This document shows, piece after piece, positions 55,022 through 63,600 of a DNA stretch of 64,000 bases (the stretch's first letter is position 1; every line of letters starts with the position of its first letter). The notes under the pieces were generated by a model that was not told the DNA's origin, made no database searches, and was given only the letters and a program-made list of their open reading frames with translations. Position numbers and translations under genes: made by a program. This DNA is from Phycisphaeraceae bacterium (GTDB taxonomy: Bacteria; Planctomycetota; Phycisphaerae; Phycisphaerales; SM1A02). The stretch spans positions 1 to 64,000 of the forward strand of contig SHAP01000001.1 in the NCBI GenBank assembly GCA_004213555.1, in the 5' to 3' direction.

Positions 55022-56917
55022 ATGGCCTTGAATTCCTCACGACGCCCATTTGCTTTTGCCCTGACCGCATGCGCCTCGATGTTGGTGCTCGTCGGCTGCG
55101 AGGACGAAGCCTCGGTTCGCCGAGCAGAAGCCCAAGAAAAAATTGAATCTGGCGCTCGGGAGTTGGCCGCACTGTCTTGGCGCGGAGATGCAGACGCCTA
55201 CCGCTCCTTGGCCAACCAACTTGGCAGCCTTCGAGCCACCAATGGCCAGAACAAAGCGGCTCGTGCCATTGCCATGGAAGCTCGCTTGGCTGCCGCCGAC
55301 ACCGAATACGGGGCTCTCGAAGCGATGGCCTTTGAGGTCGAAGGGCTTAGAAGTCAAATTCGCGACCAAGCTCGACTCGCCTCGGCGTATCGCGGAGTAG
55401 CCGCTTCACCCACCAAAGGTATGTTGCGCAACGCCTCTGAGGCTGCGAGCAACCAACGGAACGACAAGGCCGAAGCCTACGAATCGGCTCGACGGCAGAT
55501 GGAGTCTTTGCAAGAACCGGTTGAAGCCTCAGATGTCAAGATCACCGAGCGACTGGAACAAATCAGTGGCATGAGGGTCGAATCGGCACGACTGCGTGGT
55601 GAAGCTCGCCGAATGGAAGCTCGAGCCGCTCTCGCACGAGTCGAAGAGGCTCGAAAAATTGATGCCGAAGCCGACATCTTGGAAATGGAAGCCAATCGAC
55701 TGACTGCCGAACGCGATTTTTTGCTTCAGTCCAAAGTCCGAATTGGTGACGCCCGGAGAGATGGGGCCGAACAACAAGCGGCCAATGCAGAGTTGCTGGC
55801 TCGAGGAATCTCTGATTTCCAAAGCGAGCGGCAAGAGGAACTCGGTGAAGCAGCACAAGAAGCGACCAACGTAGAACGCGACATTCGCGAACTCCTGAGC
55901 CAACTGGCCCAACTCCGAGAATCCATTGGGCAAAAGTTGGAATCCGCCCAGCAGGATCTCGATGCTGCCCGGGATCTTGCCAACGCCGCTGGAGCAAGCG
56001 GAGCGGATCAAATTCGCCTTTCCGCCACCCAAGGTCGCTTGGACGCCTTGGCTGGCGCCATGGTGGAACGAGACCTCGCTCTTGATTTGGAGTTGGCCCC
56101 GCTTGGCTTTGACCCTGTTGGAAACGTCGAAGACGCCAACCAAGCCCGGAACAGCTCTCGGGCAGCGTTCAAATCCGCCCGAGATGCCTTGGCCATGCAG
56201 GACAACAACGCTGCGGCAATCTACAACGATGCGGTTGTTGCACTTGGCGGCCAGAGCACCGTGCAGCGTACAGCCATGCGAGGGCAAGGCTCTGACCTGA
56301 TCCCCACCGGAGGATTCGGTTCAGCCGAGTCTCTGATTGAAGCAGCCAATGCTGCCACGAAAAGCGAAGATTATGCCGCGTTGTTGGCCATGACTTTGTT
56401 CGACGAAGAAGCGAAGCCGTTTATGGAAGCCATGGTGAAGCTGGCCCCGGCCATGAAACGGCTGGAGCGAGTTGTCGCTGACAACATTCCCGAAGCCGAC
56501 CTCGAAGCCATGATGGGCGGCATGGGAGGCGGAATGGGTGGCGGCATGGACGGATTCAAAATGTCCATGGAGGGCAAGTTGGAGCTGGTGCAATCTGATG
56601 ACACGAAAGCTTTGGCCATCAACGACACCACCGATGAAGCAACCAAGATGGTCAACACCGAAAACGGTTGGTTTATGGACGAGCGGACGCCAAGCGCTGA
56701 GGAGGACCCTGAAGCCGCCATGGAAGCCGAAATGGGCCGAGCCATGATGGGCATGATGACGGGCATTCTCTCGGCCGTTGGTCCCTCTCTTGATGAACTT
56801 GCCGACCGCATCGAAGCAGGTGAAATCACTTCAGAAGCAGAACTGCAAGCCGCCGCCCAGCAGATGATGATGAAGATGATGGGCGGCATGGGCGGACCCG
56901 GTGGCTTCCCAGGCTGA
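55022..56917 (+). CDS. Coiled-coil lipoprotein with Met/Gly-rich C-terminus
   Basis: A 631-residue protein with a lipoprotein signal ending LVLVGC (Cys26), then about 320 residues of heptad-rich, Ala/Glu/Arg helices (long coiled coil), and a C-terminal region from about 430. That region contains a Gly-Met repeat (GGMGGGMGGGM near 500) and a tail rich in Met and Gly (MMMKMMGGMGG). The middle of the C-terminal half, with LELVQSDDTKALAINDTTDEATKMVNTENGWFM, looks like a folded domain of nuclear-transport-factor/DUF4878 type, but this is uncertain. Function unknown; likely an envelope structural protein. Confidence 0.7.
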   Translation: MALNSSRRPFAFALTACASMLVLVGCEDEASVRRAEAQEKIESGARELAALSWRGDADAYRSLANQLGSLRATNGQNKAARAIAMEARLAAADTEYGALEAMAFEVEGLRSQIRDQARLASAYRGVAASPTKGMLRNASEAASNQRNDKAEAYESARRQMESLQEPVEASDVKITERLEQISGMRVESARLRGEARRMEARAALARVEEARKIDAEADILEMEANRLTAERDFLLQSKVRIGDARRDGAEQQAANAELLARGISDFQSERQEELGEAAQEATNVERDIRELLSQLAQLRESIGQKLESAQQDLDAARDLANAAGASGADQIRLSATQGRLDALAGAMVERDLALDLELAPLGFDPVGNVEDANQARNSSRAAFKSARDALAMQDNNAAAIYNDAVVALGGQSTVQRTAMRGQGSDLIPTGGFGSAESLIEAANAATKSEDYAALLAMTLFDEEAKPFMEAMVKLAPAMKRLERVVADNIPEADLEAMMGGMGGGMGGGMDGFKMSMEGKLELVQSDDTKALAINDTTDEATKMVNTENGWFMDERTPSAEEDPEAAMEAEMGRAMMGMMTGILSAVGPSLDELADRIEAGEITSEAELQAAAQQMMMKMMGGMGGPGGFPG

Positions 56918-56953
56918 GGCTTCTGCTTCAGCACTGGCCTTGTCCAGCAGCAG

Positions 56954-57997
56954 TTATTCCAAACGCAATCGGCACACCCGAACGGTTTCTCGTAAGACCT
57001 CGGAGGCGTTTGCACTTTGCTCAATGTCTTGCAGGTGCTCAAGCAGAGTAGGTTTGACTTCCAAATCCCCTTGGCAGACTTTGTTGGTCAAAAGAATCAA
57101 CGCGTTCCGCTTGAGGGCGTCGTATTTCACTCGTTTGAGCGCGGATCCCTGGAAAGCGACTCGACGATCCTCCTCAGTCCAACCCAGAACCTCAAGCAGA
57201 TCAAATCCTTGACGACCTGGTTTCAAGGATTCAGCATGTGGCGTGTTGGCACGAGCGGTCGTCGGCTGATTGTGTGGACACACCTCTTGGCAAATGTCAC
57301 AGCCGGCCAGCCAGTCTCCGAGCCCTTCATGAAGCCCCGCTGGAATGGCTGAGCGGTGTTCCAGTGTCAGATAAGAGATGCACCGACGAGCATCGACTTT
57401 CCACGGTTCAATCGCATCGGTTGGACAAGCTTCAATACAACGCGTGCAGGTGCCACACGGGTCCTCATTGAGCGTCGCATCCATTTCGAAAGGCACGGTG
57501 GTCAACAACACGCCAAGAACCGCCCAAGATCCCCTCTTGGGTTCAATCAACAAAGTGTGCTTGCCGACCCGACCCACGCCTGCACCGCTGGCAAGGTCAC
57601 GTTCCAACAACGGCACCGTATCCACGCAAGCACGGAAAGCGCCATCAGGAAAGGCGGAAGACAACCGCTCCGCGAATTGCTGCAAACGTTTCAGCGTATG
57701 GACGTGATAGTCCTGGCCTCGTGCGTATCGAGCCACGCGCCCAAACCGCGGAGGAACGTCTTCGGATGCTGAGCCGGGATACCGGTCCAACACACAAATC
57801 GCCCGAATTGCACCAGGCAGCACGAGGTCGGGATCCGCGGCCACGTCTCGGTGGGATTCCATCCACGCCATCTCGCCGTGACATCCTGCTTCGATCCAAG
57901 CATGGTGTGCCTCCGGCCGCTTGGGGATCGAGGGCCCAATGCCCACCGAACCGAAGCCCAGTTCAAGAGCAATTGCTCGCACTTGCTCGCTGTTCAC
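56954..57997 (-). CDS. queG: Epoxyqueuosine reductase
   Basis: A cobalamin- and [4Fe-4S]-dependent enzyme for the final step of queuosine synthesis in tRNA (347 residues). LGFGSVGIGPS opens the protein; GVGRVGKHTLLIEP-GSW, the ferredoxin motif CGTCTRCIEACPTDAI and CDICQEVCPHN supply the two 4Fe-4S clusters. A C-terminal HEAT-like region (LKRNALILLTNKV) is present. The GTG start overlaps the UvrD stop. With nrdJ nearby it is the second cobalamin-dependent enzyme within 7 kb. Confidence 0.92.
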   Translation of the reverse strand: MNSEQVRAIALELGFGSVGIGPSIPKRPEAHHAWIEAGCHGEMAWMESHRDVAADPDLVLPGAIRAICVLDRYPGSASEDVPPRFGRVARYARGQDYHVHTLKRLQQFAERLSSAFPDGAFRACVDTVPLLERDLASGAGVGRVGKHTLLIEPKRGSWAVLGVLLTTVPFEMDATLNEDPCGTCTRCIEACPTDAIEPWKVDARRCISYLTLEHRSAIPAGLHEGLGDWLAGCDICQEVCPHNQPTTARANTPHAESLKPGRQGFDLLEVLGWTEEDRRVAFQGSALKRVKYDALKRNALILLTNKVCQGDLEVKPTLLEHLQDIEQSANASEVLRETVRVCRLRLE

Positions 57998-60300
57998 TCC
58001 AGACGCTCCAATTTGGCGTACTCCAAGATGATGGTCTTGACCCCGTCGTACCGAAAATCAATACGCGCGGTCGTTCCGGTAGGGCGTGGCATGATGGCTT
58101 CCACTCGCCCCACGCCGAATTGCTCGTGTTCCACGAGGCAGCCAACCGGGAAGAGACTGGCGAGGCGGCGACCGCTGGGACCGCGGGAACTCCTAAGCGA
58201 AGAAGGCGAACCACTTTGCAAAAAGGGGTCGGCCGATTCGGTTTCGTTGGCTTCCCAACGTTCAACCAGTTCGTTTGGAATTTCAGACAAGAACTGACTT
58301 TCCATGGTCCGTTCACGGAATCCTCGAACCGGTCTGGATTTTGCACTGGTGAGTGTGAGGTTCTTTTTGGCTCGGGTCATGCCAACGAACAGAAGCCTGC
58401 GTTCTTCTTCGATGGCATCATCATCACCGATAGATCGCAGGTGGGGCAGAACACTTTCTTCACATCCAGCGACCACCACTTCTTCAAACTCGAGACCTTT
58501 CGATGCATGCAACGACATCAAAGTCAGAACACCACGAGTGGGGTCCACTTGGTCGGAGTCGGCCACCAAACTGATGGACTCCAACCAGCCAAAAAGATGT
58601 GCTTCGAGGGACTGCACATCTCCTTCGAAGTCTTCCTCTCCATCCTCAATCAAACCTGGGAATTCAGAGATCACACCTGGAAAATCCGCTGCCGCAGAGA
58701 CCAACTCGTCAAGGTTTTCGACTCGATCGTGGTCTTCTTCTGTCCCACCACGTGCGTAATGGGCGGCCAGACCAGATTCATCAATCACCCGCTGTACCAC
58801 GTCGGAAAGCTCGTGAGAAAGATCGTCGAGCCCCCCCGTCTGGCCCAGCGCTGAACGCCAGTTCTGAATCATTTCTACGAAGGCTTCAATCGCTTTGGCA
58901 GCCCGGGCGGAGACGCCTTCAATTCTCGATGGAGACTGCATGACTTCCCACACCGGTTCATTGCAGGCTCGAGCTTCACCCACCACCCGAGACCAACTCG
59001 TGGATCCAATACCTCGGGGTGGCATATTGACCACACGTTCAAGAGCAACTTCATCTCGGGGATTGGCGAGCAATCTCAGGTAGCCAACCGCATCTCGAAC
59101 CTCTTTCCGTTCAAAGAACGAAGTGCCCTTGGCCACGATGTAAGGCACCCCCTCGCGACGAAGCACTTCCTCAAAGACCCGCGAGAGAGCGTTCATTCGG
59201 TACAGCACCGCCATTTCTGACCAAGCGGTCCCCGACCGTTCCATCTCTTTCAAACGATCGACAACATCTTGGGCCTCGGCCCGCTCATCTTCCAAACGAC
59301 GAATGCGCACACGGTTGCCAACATCGTTGGCCGCCACAAGATCCTTGGGCTTGCGCTGCTCGTTGTGTCGAATGAGGGCATCAGCCGCGGAGACAATGGT
59401 TTTGGTGGACCTGAAGTTTTCACCCAAAGGGATCACTTTGGCATCTGGGTAACGGGTTTCGAATTCAAGAATGTTTCCGATATTCGCGCCTCGCCAGCCG
59501 TAAATCGATTGGTCGGGATCACCGACCACCGTGACATTTCGGGCCTCCGAGACGAGCAAATCGGCCACCAAAAACTGAGCGAAATTGGTGTCCTGGTATT
59601 CGTCGATGAGCAGATGCGTCCAACGCTGAGTCAAACGTGCGCGGAGTGCGGGCTGGTCACGCATCGCCATTGCGGGACGCATCAACAGATCGTCGAAGTC
59701 AACCGCCTCTTGCGTCTTCAAACGAGCTTCGTATTCGTGGTACGTCTTTGCAACCGCCCGCGTTAAAAAATCAACCGCTTCGCTTTCATAAGCTTCGGCA
59801 TCTTTCAGTTGATTCTTGGCGGCGCTGATTGCGGAACCAATGGACGCAGGAGTGAATGATTTGGGATCCAAGTTTGCCGCGCGTATGGCTTGCTTGATTG
59901 CCGACTTTTGATCGGCCGCATCAAGAATCACAAACCGGGCAGGCACCCCAAAATCATCAGGCAATGTTCGCATCAACCTGGCGCCGAAGCTGTGAAAAGT
60001 GCAGAGCAGGACGCCGTCTACGGTGAGTCCGGCATGTTCCAACAACGCTTCGACCCGACCCCGCATTTCTTGTGCTGCTTTGTTGGTGAAGGTCAGTCCC
60101 AAGATGCGCCACGGCGCTACCCCTTCAGCGATGAGAGACGCAATCCGGTGGGTGACGACGGTTGTCTTGCCACTCCCGGGTCCTGCATTGACCAGCAAGG
60201 GTCCGCCTCGATGATCCACAACCGACCTTTGCGAGGGTGTTAGGCCGGCCAAATAGGGCTGAAGGGCGGCGGCCGCGGCATTGGGTTTGGGCAGATCCAC
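57994..60300 (-). CDS. UvrD/PcrA-type superfamily I DNA helicase
   Basis: A 3'-5' DNA helicase (768 residues) used in nucleotide-excision and mismatch repair. Motifs in order: Q motif and Walker A GPGSGKTT (residues 40-47), FTNKAAQEM, LLIDEYQDTN (Walker B), VGDPDQSIYGWRGA, LGENFRST, LMSLHASKGLEFEEVVVAG and a C-terminal GxxVxHxxFGxGxV segment (VGCLVEHEQFGVGRVEAI). UvrD and PcrA cannot be separated from sequence alone. The GTG start has TAAACT 6 nt upstream. Confidence 0.93.
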   Translation of the reverse strand: MDLPKPNAAAAALQPYLAGLTPSQRSVVDHRGGPLLVNAGPGSGKTTVVTHRIASLIAEGVAPWRILGLTFTNKAAQEMRGRVEALLEHAGLTVDGVLLCTFHSFGARLMRTLPDDFGVPARFVILDAADQKSAIKQAIRAANLDPKSFTPASIGSAISAAKNQLKDAEAYESEAVDFLTRAVAKTYHEYEARLKTQEAVDFDDLLMRPAMAMRDQPALRARLTQRWTHLLIDEYQDTNFAQFLVADLLVSEARNVTVVGDPDQSIYGWRGANIGNILEFETRYPDAKVIPLGENFRSTKTIVSAADALIRHNEQRKPKDLVAANDVGNRVRIRRLEDERAEAQDVVDRLKEMERSGTAWSEMAVLYRMNALSRVFEEVLRREGVPYIVAKGTSFFERKEVRDAVGYLRLLANPRDEVALERVVNMPPRGIGSTSWSRVVGEARACNEPVWEVMQSPSRIEGVSARAAKAIEAFVEMIQNWRSALGQTGGLDDLSHELSDVVQRVIDESGLAAHYARGGTEEDHDRVENLDELVSAAADFPGVISEFPGLIEDGEEDFEGDVQSLEAHLFGWLESISLVADSDQVDPTRGVLTLMSLHASKGLEFEEVVVAGCEESVLPHLRSIGDDDAIEEERRLLFVGMTRAKKNLTLTSAKSRPVRGFRERTMESQFLSEIPNELVERWEANETESADPFLQSGSPSSLRSSRGPSGRRLASLFPVGCLVEHEQFGVGRVEAIMPRPTGTTARIDFRYDGVKTIILEYAKLERLE

Positions 60301-60306
60301 GGGTGA

Positions 60307-60312
60307 AGTTTA
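60307..60312 (-). promoter_or_regulatory. Putative -10 element, leaderless start of the helicase gene
   Basis: Minus-strand TAAACT, 6 nt (TCACCC), then the GTG at 60300. No Shine-Dalgarno sequence. Confidence 0.4.
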
Positions 60313-60400
60313 AGCCAGCCCCGACGGGACGCGGCAACTCGTCCACAGCCATGCGACAGCGATCGCTTTCGCAATGCCTTGAAACACAGAGACTTGGGGA

Positions 60401-60416
60401 ACACTCGACAAAGTGT
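60401..60416. promoter_or_regulatory. Dyad ACACT-N6-AGTGT, NrdR-box-like
   Basis: A perfect inverted repeat, 16 bp long, the length of NrdR boxes, whose consensus also begins ACAC and ends GTGT. The centre (CGACAA) does not fit the AT-rich NrdR core, so it is a candidate only. A second dyad lies 50 bp downstream. Confidence 0.35.
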
Positions 60417-60450
60417 GGAAGATTTGGTGGTTCCTCGGCTTGCAACCACA

Positions 60451-60466
60451 AGATATTGGGTTATCT
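60451..60466. promoter_or_regulatory. Dyad AGATA-N6-TATCT upstream of nrdJ
   Basis: A perfect 16-bp inverted repeat with the same 5-6-5 geometry as the dyad at 60401 but a different sequence. The spacing of 50 bp puts both on nearly the same DNA face. Confidence 0.3.
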
Positions 60467-60684
60467 TTCGCCCCGCTCCCTCTTCGTCGCGTCTAGCATT
60501 TGGCACTCACAGGCCAGTTGGACGAGGCGGCATTTTGTGCAGGTTTCTGTTCAACATGGAGTGGGCACCGCGGTGGATTCCTTCGTGATTCATCGCGTCA
60601 TCAGGGGACACGCACCAACGTGGGTGTGTGACCGAGAACGTGTTGGATGAGATGGCCGGCCGGCCACAGAAGGAATGCAAGACC

Positions 60685-63600
60685 ATGCGGATCACCAGAC
60701 GATTCACCCAAGCCGGGACCGACGTCTTCTCCACCATCAAGTGGACCAAGAGATCCAGTCGAATCAACAACGCCGATGGCTCGGTGGTGTTTGAGATGAA
60801 CGACGCCGAAGTTCCGGAAGCCTGGAGCCAACTGGCAACTGACATTATGGTCAGCAAATACTTCCGGAAGGCTGGTGTCCCGACTTACAAAGCCGACGGA
60901 ACGGTTGACACCAACGCCCCCACCGGACCCGAACGGTCAGCAAAACAAGTCATCGGCCGCCTCGCCTCATGCTGGCGCAATTGGGGAGAAAGGCACGGCT
61001 ATTTTGACAGTGGTGCCGACGCTGATGCATTCCAAGATGAAATCACTTGGATGATGGTGAATCAAGCCACCGCCCCCAACTCGCCGCAGTGGTTCAACAC
61101 AGGTCTCCACGATGCCTACGGCATTACTGGTCCCGCCCAGGGCCACTGGATTGCCGACCCCACCAGCGGAGAGTGCCGTTTGGCCCCCGACGCATATTCG
61201 CACCCCCAACCGCATGCCTGCTTCATCCAATCGGTTGACGATGATTTGGTCGGTGAGGGTGGCATCATGGATCTTTGGACCCGTGAAGCACGGCTCTTCA
61301 AATACGGATCGGGCACTGGCACCAACTTCTCAAATGTACGTGGATCAGACGAACCCCTGTCGGGCGGCGGACGCAGTTCTGGACTGATGAGCTTCCTCAA
61401 GATCGGCGACCGAGCCGCGGGGGCCATCAAATCCGGTGGCACCACACGACGGGCCGCAAAAATGGTCTGCCTCGACGCCGACCACCCAGACATCGAGGCC
61501 TTTGTGAACTGGAAGGTTCGGGAAGAGATCAAAGTCGCAGCTCTCGTTGAGGGATTAAAAGCTCTAAGCGATGAACACAAAGAGTTGGCCGATAAGCTTG
61601 GCCTCAAACTCGATTACGACTTCAATGGCGAAGCGTACTACACGGTGAGTGGTCAAAACTCGAACAACTCCATCCGGCTGTCCAATGAGTTCTTCCACGC
61701 GGTGGAGGCCGACGGCGATTGGCAACTCACCAACCGAACCGATGGTTCGGTGGCCAAGACCATCCCTGCCAAAGAACTGTGGGATCAAATTTGCTATGCC
61801 GCATGGCGGTGCGCTGATCCTGGCCTCCAATACGACGGAACCATCAATGAATGGCACACCTGTCCCGCAGAAGGTCGAATTAACGCTTCGAATCCCTGCT
61901 CGGAGTACATGTTCTTGGATGACACTGCCTGCAACTTGGCATCCATCAACCTCATGAAGTTCTACGATCATGAAAGTGGACGCTTTGATGTAGACGGACT
62001 CGAGCACGCAACCCGCCTCTGGACGATTGTCCTTGAAATCAGTGTGCTCATGGCCGCTTTCCCAAGCCAAGCCATCGCCGAGCGATCATGGAAGTTCCGA
62101 ACCCTCGGACTGGGTTTTGCCAATCTTGGCGCAATGCTCATGCAAATGGGGATTCCATACGACTCCGAAGCCGGCCGCGCCATTTGTGCGACCATCACGG
62201 CGATTCTCACCGGTCGTTCCTACGCCACCAGTGCCGAAATGGCTCGTGAGCTCGGAGCTTTTGCAGGCTACGCCGAAAACAAGGAAAACATGTTGCGGGT
62301 CATCCGCAACCACCGTCGTGCGGCCCACGGTGTGGATCGTTCTTCAGATGAATACGAAGGGCTCACCATCCGACCCGTCCCGGTCGACCATGGACTCTTT
62401 GAAGTCGGTGGTGTCCCCATCGCTGACGCCTCTCGCTTGCAAGATCGAGCTGTGGCCGCGTGGGACGACGCCTACGCATTGGGGGAAAAGTTCGGCTATC
62501 GCAACGCCCAAGTTAGCGTTATTGCACCGACTGGCACCATTGGCCTCCTTATGGAATGCGACACCACCGGTGTTGAACCAGATTTTGCTTTGGTCAAATT
62601 TAAGAAACTCGCCGGAGGTGGTTATTTCAAAATTGCCAATGCCTCCCTCGAGCCTGCACTGCAGTCGCTGGGCTACAACCCCGAGCAAATCACCGACATC
62701 CTTACCTATGTCCTGGGCACCCAGCATCTGGACGTTGAGATCACCGGTCGCAATTGCACCTTCCGAGACTTCCTCACCGAAGCGGGATACACCGATGCAG
62801 ACCTCCAGTCACTGACGGATTCACTGCCTTCCCAATTCGAACTGCAATTTGCGTTCAACGCCTACAGCATGCCCGCATCGGTCCTGAAGCGGGCTGGTAT
62901 CGATGCTGAAGCCGCCCAAGCTGACTTCAGCTTCGATGGGCTGAAGGCTCTGGGACTCAAGCCCAGTGAAATTCGACAGTTGTCGGACATCATCTGCGGC
63001 ACGCAAACCATTGAAGGCGCCCCACACCTCAATGAAGAACATCTTCCGGTGTTTGACTGTGCCAACACCTGTGGCCGCACCGGTACCCGCTGCATCGCGG
63101 CCGAGGGTCACATTCGCATGATGGCCGCCTCCCAGCCCTTCTTGTCCGGCGCCATCTCCAAGACCATCAACCTTCCCAACGACGCCACCATCGAAGAGGT
63201 CTCAAATTCTTACACCATGTCTTGGGAATATGGGTTGAAAGCCAACGCGTTGTACCGCGACGGTTCCAAACTCAGCCAACCATTGAATTCTTCCAGCGAT
63301 GCCGCTGAAGAAGAGGATGGTGAAGACGAAGGCCTCATCGAAGCCATCGATGAAGTCTCCACCGAGGTTTCAAACATTGCCCAAACCATTGAAGGCAATG
63401 TTGGTACGCCCACCACCACCACCACCGAAGCGATCAAATCGCAAGTGACAGAACGGGTTGTGGAACGCCCGATGCGTCGCCGCCTTCCCGACACCCGTCG
63501 CAGCCTGACCCACCGGTTCAATGTGGCAGGACACGAGGGATACCTGACGGTTGGTCTGTACGAAGAAGGCCAACCCGGTGAGCTTTTCATCACAATGAGC

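Larger units (their letters stand above)
60301..60684. other. Regulatory gap between the helicase gene and nrdJ
   Basis: 384 bp without a gene. It holds two 16-bp dyads exactly 50 bp apart (60401-60416 and 60451-60466), a small hairpin at 60427-60449 (GTGGTT / AACCAC) and an 8-bp hairpin at 60609-60630 (CACGCACC / GGTGTGTG, one G-U pair) about 55 nt before nrdJ. No B12-box sequence of a cobalamin riboswitch was recognised. Confidence 0.5.

Noticed and set aside
60301-60684. Cobalamin riboswitch upstream of nrdJ
   Set aside because: The two hairpins there do not carry the conserved B12-box or the expected multi-helix order; they remain unassigned structures.
63405-63435. Short ACC-triplet repeat in nrdJ
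   Set aside because: It simply encodes a Thr-rich linker inside a continuous reading frame; not a regulatory repeat.
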